Source: Terriglobus roseus
Lineage (GTDB): Bacteria; Acidobacteriota; Terriglobia; Terriglobales; Acidobacteriaceae
NCBI RefSeq assembly: GCF_900105625.1
Contig: NZ_FNSD01000001.1
Coordinates: 434,001 to 498,000, forward strand
DNA length: 64,000 nucleotides
Direction of reading: 5' to 3'
Notes under the pieces: generated by a model
The model's database searches: none
The model's input: only the letters and a program-made list of their open reading frames with translations
Told to the model about the DNA's origin: nothing
Made by a program: the position numbers and the translations under genes
Shown here: one piece after another, positions 8,649 to 16,971 of the stretch
How the letters are laid out: every line of letters begins with the position of its first letter
How positions within the stretch are numbered: position 1 is the stretch's first letter

Positions 8649-11117
8649 CTAGTGCTGCACCTGGCCGAGCAGTCGCTTCCAGTTCTTGCTGTTGCGCTTG
8701 AAGGTCTTCTTCAGGTCCGTCAGGATCAGTTCGAAGTCTGCATTGCCTTGCAGCCGCGACCACGCCGGATTCTTTGAGAACCAGGGATAGTTTTCGTTCC
8801 CTAAATACACCGCACGACGCAGCCAGTGGAGTGCCTCCACCGCCTCGCCATCGACAGCGAAGTAGGTGGCAAGCCGGTAAGCCATTTCGCTGTCAGCCTC
8901 AGCCGCTGCGAGTGTCTCATCCACGATGAACGTGGAACCCTTGGCTCGATCGCCGAGCTGCACATAGCACATGGCGATGGTCGGATAGACGATGCGCATC
9001 GTCTTGTCTTCAGCAATAACCTCTTCCAGCGCAGCGATGGCCCGCTCCAACTGGCCCACACGCATGAACTGGTAGCCGCGCGTGATGCGCAAGCGTGTAT
9101 GCCCCGGCTCTAAGGTCAGCCCCTTGGACACTTCGTCCTCGGCTAACTCCAGTTGGCCCTGGTACTGAAACACTCGTGCACGATCGTTGTAGATCGCCGC
9201 AGCGTCCGATGGATTGAGCCGGAGGGCCACCTGAAACTCCGCCAGTGCGGCCTCATACTGGCCGTCGCTGCGCAGCGTCATACCGGCGATGCGACGCACA
9301 TTCCAGTCATTCCCAGCGGTCTGCAGCAGGTGTGCGATGCCGTGACGAGCACTCTCTTTTTCTCCGCGCGAAAGAAGCATATACACGCGGTAGAGATTCG
9401 CCTCGACCGAGCCGGGATCGATTGCGAGTGCACGATCCAGTGCGCGCCGTGTTTCGATCAGGTGCATCTGGCCACCAAGTCCATGGCGGACATACTGGAG
9501 ATGCGTCACTCCCAGACCGGTCCATGCGGGTGCATAGGAGGGATCCCGTTGCGAGACGCGGCCGAAGAGCTCCTTCGCACGGTCAAGATCGTCCGCGCTG
9601 CCACGGCGGAACATGAACGAGTTCAACAGCGCGCGTGCTTGCAGATACTCCTCGGACAGTTCCTGCTCTAACGGCCTGGAATCCTCTTCCTGTTCCAGTT
9701 CCTTCGTGCGTGACGCGATGCGGACCGTTGCCGTGCCGCGTAGTGCGCCGAAAATCTCCGTGCTGATCTCGTTTTGTACCGCGACAAGATCAAACGAATT
9801 CACATTGATGGAGCCACCCGCGCGCACGGACTGCGCCGGCACATCGAGCATCTGCCAGTTCAAGTCGAAGCCCTGATCGCTGCGCAGGAAGCTGCCGGCT
9901 ACGACATATTCCACACGCAGCTTCTGACCGATGCTGAGCGGATCGAGCTGGCGCGCATTCAAATTCATCAATGTGCTGGACGGACGGACGACGATACTCT
10001 GCATGCGCGCCAGCCGCGCGCTGATGGCATCGGCAAGCGCGTAGCCATAGAGAGGGGCGGCGTCTGCCGGCCCCATGTTGAGGAAAGGCAAAACCACGAT
10101 GGTGTTGTGTTGCTGGTTGCCGCCGCTCTCCCGAAATCGTTCCGCGAGCATGGAGAGTATGCCGGTCGAGCGCTTCTCCTGCTCTGGAGTTTGAAACTCA
10201 AGGTGATTTCTTGAAGGCATGTTCAGCCCCGGCGACATCACGGCGTCAAGCTGCTTCGCCATCAGGATGGTGCGCAGGCTCTCACGCAGTTCCGCGGCCG
10301 AAGAGAAGCGTGACGCAGGCTGTTTTTCCAGGCAATGCAGGATGGTGCTCTCAAGTTCAATCGGCGTTTCCGGAGCGAGCTCGCCGATGGATGGCGGCTC
10401 TTCAAACTGGATGGCGCGGATGCTTTGAAAATCCGGCGCATCCGGCCGATGGAAAGGATGCCTACCGGTGAGCAACTCATACAGCACAACGCCGACAGCG
10501 AAGATATCGCTCTGTACGGACGACTGCCCTGTTACGAATTGCTCCGGCGCCATATACGCCAGCGTGCCGCCTCGAGCCGTGTACTTGGCATCTGCTGGAA
10601 TGCGACGCTCGGTATTCACGGTCGGGTCGAACTCGACCTCTTCCATGTTGATGCGTCGAGCCAAACCGAAGTCAAGAATCTTTGCGAGGCCGCCGTCCGT
10701 CAGGATGATGTTGGCTGGCTTCAGATCTCGATGGAAGATTCCGAGTGAATGCGCCGCGGCGAGTCCGTCGGCCACCTGAATTCCAACGGAGAGAACGAGC
10801 TCCAGGCTGGCAGGACCATTGTCGATGAGCCGATCCAGGGGTTTGCCTGGGATGTACTGCATGACGATGAAAGCTTCATCGCCCGCCTCGCCCACTTCAT
10901 AGATACCGCAGACATTGGGATGTTCGATGGCTGAGGCAAGCCGGGCCTCGCGCAGATACGTCATGCGCATCTGTTCCAGAGTCAGCGAGCCACGCTGAAG
11001 GAGCTTGAGTACTACGGGCCGCTGCAACTCACTATCGTTCGCCAGCCACACGACACCACTGCCGCCCGTGCCCAGCTTCCGGATCAGCTCGTAGTGTTCA
11101 ATGACGCGGTGCTTCAT
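8649..11117 (-). CDS. Ser/Thr protein kinase with TolB-like and TPR regions
   Basis: 822 residues. The kinase domain spans about 10-275: Gly loop LGTGGSG, K38 in VVLKLL, HRDLKPAN with catalytic D131, DFG D149, APEQ and SDIFAVGVVLYELLTGRHPF. After a linker, about 335-465 has the alpha/beta pattern of TolB/FlgO-like nucleotide-independent domains (TIVVLPFLN, YALADAISARLARM, YVVAGSF). From about 500 to 800 there are TPR repeats (for example SYAPAWTGLGVTHLQY and YEAALAEFQVALRLNPSD). No membrane helix is apparent, so it should be a soluble Hanks-type kinase with a protein-interaction tail. The Shine-Dalgarno sits unusually close to ATG 11117. It is convergent with the anti-sigma gene. Confidence 0.9.
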   Translation of the reverse strand: MKHRVIEHYELIRKLGTGGSGVVWLANDSELQRPVVLKLLQRGSLTLEQMRMTYLREARLASAIEHPNVCGIYEVGEAGDEAFIVMQYIPGKPLDRLIDNGPASLELVLSVGIQVADGLAAAHSLGIFHRDLKPANIILTDGGLAKILDFGLARRINMEEVEFDPTVNTERRIPADAKYTARGGTLAYMAPEQFVTGQSSVQSDIFAVGVVLYELLTGRHPFHRPDAPDFQSIRAIQFEEPPSIGELAPETPIELESTILHCLEKQPASRFSSAAELRESLRTILMAKQLDAVMSPGLNMPSRNHLEFQTPEQEKRSTGILSMLAERFRESGGNQQHNTIVVLPFLNMGPADAAPLYGYALADAISARLARMQSIVVRPSSTLMNLNARQLDPLSIGQKLRVEYVVAGSFLRSDQGFDLNWQMLDVPAQSVRAGGSINVNSFDLVAVQNEISTEIFGALRGTATVRIASRTKELEQEEDSRPLEQELSEEYLQARALLNSFMFRRGSADDLDRAKELFGRVSQRDPSYAPAWTGLGVTHLQYVRHGLGGQMHLIETRRALDRALAIDPGSVEANLYRVYMLLSRGEKESARHGIAHLLQTAGNDWNVRRIAGMTLRSDGQYEAALAEFQVALRLNPSDAAAIYNDRARVFQYQGQLELAEDEVSKGLTLEPGHTRLRITRGYQFMRVGQLERAIAALEEVIAEDKTMRIVYPTIAMCYVQLGDRAKGSTFIVDETLAAAEADSEMAYRLATYFAVDGEAVEALHWLRRAVYLGNENYPWFSKNPAWSRLQGNADFELILTDLKKTFKRNSKNWKRLLGQVQH

Positions 11118-11210
11118 GCCTCCATTATCGCAGGAGGAGATTGCACAGATTGTGACAGAGCCCTAACTGCGTTTGAATATCGGGCAGCGGTTCGTTTCGC
11201 GCAGCTGGCT

Positions 11211-11477
11211 CTAGTGGCGGTTGATACGGGCAGCCTCAGCCTCGTCACGCTCCCAGGTACGCGGATGTGTTGGGTCGTTCTGCCAACGTGCTCGACGGCC
11301 CAAGAAGAACATCATGGCGCCAAATAAGGCCATGACGCCACCCCACAACACATTGATGTTCTGCCCCAGTGACTGCGCGTAGATAGGGCTGTTCCACGTG
11401 ATCGCGCCATAGCCGAGCATGAGAGCGCCGATCGAAAGAAACATCAGGCCAAGTGGAATACGAAGATCGAGACCCAT
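11211..11477 (-). CDS. Small two-helix membrane protein downstream of the symporter
   Basis: 88 residues with two membrane helices (about 5-26 and 43-60) and a charged C-terminal tail (RARWQNDPTHPRTWERDEAE). ATG 11477 has AAGGAG 7 nt upstream and lies 40 nt after the symporter stop, so the two are probably cotranscribed. It may be an accessory subunit or unrelated; no family is recognised. Confidence 0.65.
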   Translation of the reverse strand: MGLDLRIPLGLMFLSIGALMLGYGAITWNSPIYAQSLGQNINVLWGGVMALFGAMMFFLGRRARWQNDPTHPRTWERDEAEAARINRH

Positions 11478-11517
11478 GACTGCTCCTTGGGGATTGGTTC
11501 GTTTTGCTAACCGCTCG

Positions 11518-13284
11518 TTATGCGAAGACCAGGTTCAGGAGCAGCAGGATTGCGAGCACACCGATGCCGAGCGTCATTGGTCGGCTATACCACGGCAGAT
11601 GATGCTCGACTGGCTTCGGCGTCAGCGAATAGACGAGGCCGACCAACTCTTCTTCCAGCCTCGCCTTGGTGAGGAGACTGACAAGGATTGTGACCAGCAG
11701 GTTCACCGAGAAGGCGAAGATTGCCGTCCAGAAATTCTGCGCCATGTCACTGGGATAGCTATGGACATGGGCGATCCAACCGCCGTGGATGCCGGGCGCA
11801 TCGCCAACCGGGAGTGTCAGGCCGTGATGCAGCAACGCGGCGGTCGTTCCGCTGATGAGGCCTGCAAACGCTGCATGCCCTGTCGTCCGCTTCCAGAACA
11901 TCCCAAGCAGAAAAGTCGCGAAGAGCGGCGCATTCACCAGTGAGAACACCAGTTGCAGAGTGTCCATGATGTTGTTGAAGCCGGTGACAAGATACGCCGC
12001 ACCGACACTCAGAATCACACCTCCGACTGTGGCCCACCGGCCCATCTTGAGGTAGTGCGCATCCGTAGCATTTTTGTTGAGGTAACTCTGATAGATGTCG
12101 TAAGTCCACACGGCATTAAACGCAGTGACATTACCCGCCATGCCCGACATAAAGCTGGCAAGCAACGCGGTCAGGCCAAGGCCAAGAATTCCCGTCGGGT
12201 AGTAGTGCAACAGAAGCGTCGGGATGGCGAGGTCGTAGTTGTAGACCGGTTGGCCCTTGCTGTCGGTCTGGAGTGTGCCGGTACGCGGATCCATCTTGAC
12301 CGGGATCATGCCCTGCGACGAATTGATCGTTGTGCCGTTCACGTGCGAGATCACGGTCGGCGTCGCCACGGCGATCAATCCCGGCAGGATGACAAGGAAC
12401 GGAAAGACCATCTTCGGGATCGCTGCGATCAGCGGTACCTTCCGGGCACTCTCTTCACTGTCCGCTGCCATGGCGCGCTGAACCACGAGGAAGTCAGTGC
12501 ACCAGTAACCAAAACTAAGTACGAACCCAAGCCCCATTGTGAGTCCGAACCACTCCACGCCCAAAGGGTTCGTGTTTGCGTGGCTCATTCCTCGCCATGA
12601 ATGCATGTAGGTCTCGGGCAAGCGCGTCTGCAGGCCATGCCAGCCGCCGATGTTGCGCAGGCCCAGGTACACCAGCGGGAGGAAGCCGGCAACAATCAGG
12701 AAGAACTGGAGCACTTCGTTGTAGATCGCGCTCGTTAGACCACCAAGGAAGATGTACGCCAACACAATCACCGCGCTGATGAGCACGGAGACGTGGAAGA
12801 CATACTGATCCGGCACGATGCCGTGGAAGATGCCCAGCGCCTGGATCAGCAATGCCATGGCATACATGCTGATACCGGATGAGAAGAGCGTCATGATGCC
12901 GAAGGAGACAGCGTTCAATGCGCGCGTCTTTTCGTCGAAACGCATGCGCAGGTACTCGGGCACACTGCGGGCTTTCGAGCCGTAATAGAAGGGCATCATG
13001 AAGATGCCTACAAAGACCATCGCCGGCACGGCGCCAATCCAGTAGAAGTGGCTGGTGGCCAGGCCATACTTCGCGCCGGATGCCCCCATACCGATGACCT
13101 CCTGCGCGCCCAGGTTTGCGGACAGAAAAGCAAGGCCGCAGACCCATGCCGGGATGGAACGTCCCGCCAGGAAAAAGTCATTGCTGGTACGCATGTAGCG
13201 CTTCAGTGCAACGCCGATGCCGAGCACAAATACGAGGTAGACGGCCATAATCAGCCAGTCGACAGTGCCAAGGTGGGTGCTCAA
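11518..13284 (-). CDS. Sodium:solute symporter (SSS/SGLT family)
   Basis: 588 residues with about 13-14 membrane helices, beginning TVDWLIMAVYLVFVLGIGVALKR. Family features include DFFLAGRSIPAWVCGLAFLS, LGAQEVIGMGASGAKYG, then YYGSKARSVPEYLRMRFDEK and LTALLASFMSGMAGNVTAFNAVWTYDIYQ, the GFNNIMD segment and late TM pairs, which together match SSS transporters (PF00474) of the sugar-transporting subgroup. It should import a solute, probably a sugar, with Na+. The start is TTG 13284, preceded by GGGAGAAG. The substrate cannot be named from sequence. It is followed by the small membrane protein at 11211. Confidence 0.92.
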   Translation of the reverse strand: MSTHLGTVDWLIMAVYLVFVLGIGVALKRYMRTSNDFFLAGRSIPAWVCGLAFLSANLGAQEVIGMGASGAKYGLATSHFYWIGAVPAMVFVGIFMMPFYYGSKARSVPEYLRMRFDEKTRALNAVSFGIMTLFSSGISMYAMALLIQALGIFHGIVPDQYVFHVSVLISAVIVLAYIFLGGLTSAIYNEVLQFFLIVAGFLPLVYLGLRNIGGWHGLQTRLPETYMHSWRGMSHANTNPLGVEWFGLTMGLGFVLSFGYWCTDFLVVQRAMAADSEESARKVPLIAAIPKMVFPFLVILPGLIAVATPTVISHVNGTTINSSQGMIPVKMDPRTGTLQTDSKGQPVYNYDLAIPTLLLHYYPTGILGLGLTALLASFMSGMAGNVTAFNAVWTYDIYQSYLNKNATDAHYLKMGRWATVGGVILSVGAAYLVTGFNNIMDTLQLVFSLVNAPLFATFLLGMFWKRTTGHAAFAGLISGTTAALLHHGLTLPVGDAPGIHGGWIAHVHSYPSDMAQNFWTAIFAFSVNLLVTILVSLLTKARLEEELVGLVYSLTPKPVEHHLPWYSRPMTLGIGVLAILLLLNLVFA

Positions 13285-13580
13285 GTGGTGGCTTCTCCCA
13301 AATCCGCTTACTTAGTTTGTGCCGTCAGAAGTTCGCACCCAGCCTAGCCCCTCCCACTTGAGTTCGTCTATCTGCATGAAAAACAGCCGGATCGTAGAGC
13401 AAGCTAGCCGCAAAGCGCCTTCGGATATTTTTCTTGCAAAACTTTGCGTATCTCGTGGGCAGCGCATCGTGAAACATCCGCATCCAAAAGCGCGAAAGAC
13501 CCAAAAAAGCGCGAAATACTTAAACGCCGTTGGAGAATAGCCCGGCAGGCCAAACCTGGCCCCTGAGGATTCGAGGAAGA

Positions 13581-13955
13581 ATGCAACGCACTGTTTTGTT
13601 GATTGACGATAATGCCATCCAGGCTGCCACACGCCAGACGATTCTGAAGAGAGCCGGCTACTTCGTCATCCCTGCCCTGAATGCCGAACGCGCCCTGCAG
13701 CAGTTTCGTGAGAATGACTTTCCGTCCGAAATCAACATGGTCATCACAGACCACATCATGCCGAATATGAGCGGCGCCGAATTCGTACGCGAACTGCGCA
13801 CCTTCCGTCCGGAACTGCCAGTCATGGTCATCAGCGGCCTGGAAGACGCCGAAGAGGAATATCAGGGCATGAACGTGCTCTTTCGCCTGAAGCCTCTTCT
13901 GCCCGACAATCTGCTGGCATCAGTGGACCGCCTTATTCGTCCGGACGCAGCCTGA
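13581..13955 (+). CDS. Single-domain response regulator (receiver protein)
   Basis: 124 residues, one CheY-like receiver domain and nothing else. Acidic pair D9/D10, phospho-acceptor D57 (MVITDHIMPNMSG), S85 and K104 (FRLKPLLPD) are in place. ATG 13581 is chosen because GAGGAAG precedes it and the domain starts at residue 3; the open frame extends 17 codons further upstream without family support. No kinase lies next to it, so it is an orphan whose partner must be encoded elsewhere. Confidence 0.88.
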   Translation: MQRTVLLIDDNAIQAATRQTILKRAGYFVIPALNAERALQQFRENDFPSEINMVITDHIMPNMSGAEFVRELRTFRPELPVMVISGLEDAEEEYQGMNVLFRLKPLLPDNLLASVDRLIRPDAA

Positions 13956-14064
13956 CACCCCTCTTTAAGCCTCACCAACACCGATGATCGCACTAAGGTT
14001 TGCCCACGGCCTCTCCACCTGAGAGAATGGCTACGCGTTCCCGTTTGCGGGCCGCGGTAAACCC

Positions 14065-16137
14065 ATGTCCCATCCAATGCCCCAGTTCGGCAGTTTCGCG
14101 CTTCTTCTGGCACTCTGCCTGTCCGCTTACACGTTCTTTGCAGGATCGCTGGCACTCTTCGCCATGCAGCGCGGGTTGCAGCTGCGCGTCTCCGCGGAAC
14201 GACTGGCGGAGACGGCTCGGCGTGCCGGGCTGGGCAGCTTTATCGCAGTTCTTTGCGCCGCGATTGCCCTCACCTGGGCGGCATTCACGAACGACTTCTC
14301 AGTCGAGTACATTCGAGAACATAGCAACATCGCCCTCCACCCGGCTTACAAGTTTTCCGCCTTGTGGAGTGGTCAGGAAGGTTCCCTTCTTCTCTGGTCC
14401 TTTCTCACCGCGGGCTACGCCTTCGTGCTGCGTCTGCGCCACAGGACGGATGTTCGTCTTTTCGCCTATGCATCCGTCATCCTCGCGGCAATCCAGATAT
14501 TCTTTCTTGCGTTGCTGAACTTCGCGGCTGAGCCTTTCTCGCTGACCAAGGGCGTCATCCCCGCTGACGGCAACGGGCTGAACCCCCTGCTGCAGTATCC
14601 GGAGATGGTCATCCATCCGCCGATGCTGTACCTCGGTTACGTCGGCTTCTCAGTCCCCTTCGCCTTCGCTCTGGGCGCGCTGATGATGAAGTACCCCGGC
14701 GAAAAGTGGATCCGCATCACGCGCCGCTGGACGCTCGTCACCTGGCTCTTCCTCACCGTCGGCATTTCGCTGGGCATGCACTGGGCGTACGCCGTACTCG
14801 GTTGGGGCGGCTACTGGGGATGGGATCCGGTCGAGAACGCATCGTTCCTGCCGTGGCTTACAGCTACAGCATTTCTGCACTCCGTCATGATGCAGGAGAA
14901 GCGTGGCATGATGAAGAAGTGGAACGTCTGGCTCATCTTCCTGACGTTCATGCTGACCATCCTTGGAACGCTTCTGACACGCTCCGGCATCGTCAGCAGT
15001 GTTCACGCGTTCGCGCAGAGCAGTATCGGTGACTGGTTCACCACGTTCCTCTGCATCATCTTCGCCGTATGCCTCTTCACCTTCTTCCGGCAGAGTGGTC
15101 ATCTGAAGTCTGAGCACAAGCTTGAGGCGATCGTCTCGCGCGAGAGTTCCTTCCTCTTCAATAATCTTGTTCTGCTCGTGGCCTGCTTCACCGTGCTCTT
15201 CGGCACGCTCTTCCCCGTGCTCAGCGAATATGTGCAGGGGTCGAAGGTCACGATGGGCGCGCCGTTCTTCAATCGAGTCGCGGTGCCCATCGGTTTATTC
15301 CTTTTGCTGTTGACGGGCGTTGGACCGCTGCTGGCGTGGCGTGCAACGTCGCTGCGATCCATCCGCCGCAACTTCATCCTGCCGTGCTCAGCCATCGTTG
15401 GTAGCGCGATCATCCTGATGCTCAGCGGCCTCCATCCGTGGAAGGCGTCCAGCGAAGACCTTGAAGGTCAACTCTATGCGCTGGTGTGCTTCTCCATCGG
15501 CGCGGGCGTTTTCATGGCGATCCTTGCGGAGTTCCTGCGCGGCGCGCATGTCGTCGCAACGCAGACCGGCAAGAACTTGGCTACCTCCGCGTGGACGCTA
15601 ATGATGCGCAACAACCGGCGCTATGGCGGATACCTTGTTCACTTCGGCATCGTGGTCCTCTTCGCGGGTCTCGCGGGTGCGGCCTTTAACCAGTCGCAAG
15701 AGCTTGAGATGGGCTTTGGCGACTCGCTGACCATTGGTAACTATAAGATCGTCTGCCTTAGCTACACACAGGATTCCAACGCGAACTACGACACCGACTT
15801 TGCGCTGCTCGACGTCTACAAGGGCGGGAAGAAGCTGACGCAGATGACGCCGGAGAAGCGTTTCTACAATGCCAGCCAGACGAGCTCAACGATTGTCGCG
15901 ATCCACTCTACCGTGCTGCGCGACCTGTACGTCATCTTCCTCGGTCGCAATCCCGAGACGAACCGCCCCATCATCAAGGTCTTCCTGAATCCGCTGGTTT
16001 CCTGGATCTGGGCCGGCGTCGCGATCGTCTTCGCGGGTACTGTCCTCGCGCTGCTACCGGGCATCCGACCCATGCTGAGCAACAAGGCCGCCACGATCAT
16101 CCCCGAGCGCGAACTGCAGACTGTGAGCGGTGACTAA
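14065..16137 (+). CDS. ccmF: Cytochrome c maturation heme lyase component CcmF/CcsA-type
   Basis: 690 residues, polytopic. The tryptophan-rich WWD heme-handling motif is seen at 247-258 (WGGYWGWDPVEN), with conserved HPPMLYLGYVGFSVPFAFA at 184-202, and SRESSFLFNNL later. CcmF works with CcmH to attach heme to apocytochrome c on the outer face of the inner membrane. The length and C-terminal periplasmic domain (about 560-650) fit CcmF. ATG 14065 has no strong Shine-Dalgarno. The stop TAA overlaps the ATG of the next gene (TAATG), so the ccm genes are coupled. No ccmA-E genes are in the window. Confidence 0.93.
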   Translation: MSHPMPQFGSFALLLALCLSAYTFFAGSLALFAMQRGLQLRVSAERLAETARRAGLGSFIAVLCAAIALTWAAFTNDFSVEYIREHSNIALHPAYKFSALWSGQEGSLLLWSFLTAGYAFVLRLRHRTDVRLFAYASVILAAIQIFFLALLNFAAEPFSLTKGVIPADGNGLNPLLQYPEMVIHPPMLYLGYVGFSVPFAFALGALMMKYPGEKWIRITRRWTLVTWLFLTVGISLGMHWAYAVLGWGGYWGWDPVENASFLPWLTATAFLHSVMMQEKRGMMKKWNVWLIFLTFMLTILGTLLTRSGIVSSVHAFAQSSIGDWFTTFLCIIFAVCLFTFFRQSGHLKSEHKLEAIVSRESSFLFNNLVLLVACFTVLFGTLFPVLSEYVQGSKVTMGAPFFNRVAVPIGLFLLLLTGVGPLLAWRATSLRSIRRNFILPCSAIVGSAIILMLSGLHPWKASSEDLEGQLYALVCFSIGAGVFMAILAEFLRGAHVVATQTGKNLATSAWTLMMRNNRRYGGYLVHFGIVVLFAGLAGAAFNQSQELEMGFGDSLTIGNYKIVCLSYTQDSNANYDTDFALLDVYKGGKKLTQMTPEKRFYNASQTSSTIVAIHSTVLRDLYVIFLGRNPETNRPIIKVFLNPLVSWIWAGVAIVFAGTVLALLPGIRPMLSNKAATIIPERELQTVSGD

Positions 16138-16616
16138 TGCGGGCTCTCCTCAAAAATCGCGTTCTGCAGATGGTTCTGCTGTTCAGCGTTGCCCTCATCA
16201 CCATCGGCGCCGGCGACACGACGAACAAGTTCTCCAGCATCGGCCACAGGATGGTTTGCGTCTGCAGCTGCGGGCAAATCCTTCTCGAGTGCAACCACGT
16301 TGGCTGTCCGGACAGCGACCGCATGATCGGTGAGCTGCGTAACCAGGTCGCCGGTGGCGGCACGGAAACCAGCATCTTCAACTGGTTCGTCGCGAAGTAC
16401 GGTCCGACCGTATTGGCCGCGCCGATTCGCGGCGGTTTTGATAACGCCGCATGGATTATCCCAGTCGCCGTATTTCTTCTTGCGATCGTCGGCACCGCAT
16501 TCCTTATCCGCCGCTGGAAGGGGCGTCACATGCTCGCGGTCCCCGGCGCACCCGCCATGCCTTTCGCGGGCAGCAACGATGTGCGCGATCGCATTCGCCG
16601 CGAGACGGAGTACTAG
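16137..16616 (+). CDS. ccmH: Cytochrome c maturation protein CcmH/CycL-like
   Basis: 159 residues: an N-terminal signal/anchor helix (8-26), a cysteine-rich periplasmic segment (VC41VC43SC45GQILLEC52NHVGC57) that corresponds to the CcmH redox motif, a short helical-bundle region containing LRNQ, and a second membrane helix at about 108-128. CcmH keeps the apocytochrome CxxCH cysteines reduced for heme ligation. It has extra cysteines compared with the proteobacterial LRCxxC motif. The start overlaps the ccmF stop. Confidence 0.85.
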   Translation: MRALLKNRVLQMVLLFSVALITIGAGDTTNKFSSIGHRMVCVCSCGQILLECNHVGCPDSDRMIGELRNQVAGGGTETSIFNWFVAKYGPTVLAAPIRGGFDNAAWIIPVAVFLLAIVGTAFLIRRWKGRHMLAVPGAPAMPFAGSNDVRDRIRRETEY

Positions 16617-16619
16617 CTC

Positions 16620-16886
16620 ATGAGCATCGCCGCATCCATCGTTCTCCTTGTCGGACTCTTCGCCTTCACCTTTTGGCCGGAGAAGAACCCGTTTACGCAG
16701 CGTGCCGCCTCACGGCTGGACTTCCTGCGCGAACGCCGCGATGCTGTCTTCGCCAATCTGCGCGATCTGAATTTCGAGTACAAGGCTGGCAAGTATCCCG
16801 AAGAGGACTACGCCACGCAGCGCGCCCTGCTGGAAGACGAAGCGACGACTATCGTCACGGAGATCGACGTCCTCGAGCGCGCCTAG
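16620..16886 (+). CDS. Small membrane-anchored ccm-cluster protein (CcmI-like N-terminus)
   Basis: 88 residues, one membrane helix at 3-20 and then a charged helical region (RDAVFANLRDLNFEYKAGKY, PEEDYATQRALLEDEA). That pattern resembles the N-terminal domain of CcmI/CycH and the short c-type cytochrome biogenesis proteins that follow ccmH. It starts 3 nt after the ccmH stop, so it belongs to the same operon. It lacks the TPR part of full CcmI. Confidence 0.7.
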   Translation: MSIAASIVLLVGLFAFTFWPEKNPFTQRAASRLDFLRERRDAVFANLRDLNFEYKAGKYPEEDYATQRALLEDEATTIVTEIDVLERA

Positions 16887-16971
16887 GATCGCCATCGAGC
16901 TCCAGATCGATCCGCTCTGATACCCTGCGAAAGCAACCATAAATTCAAGAAGCGACACCACAAGGAGCACC

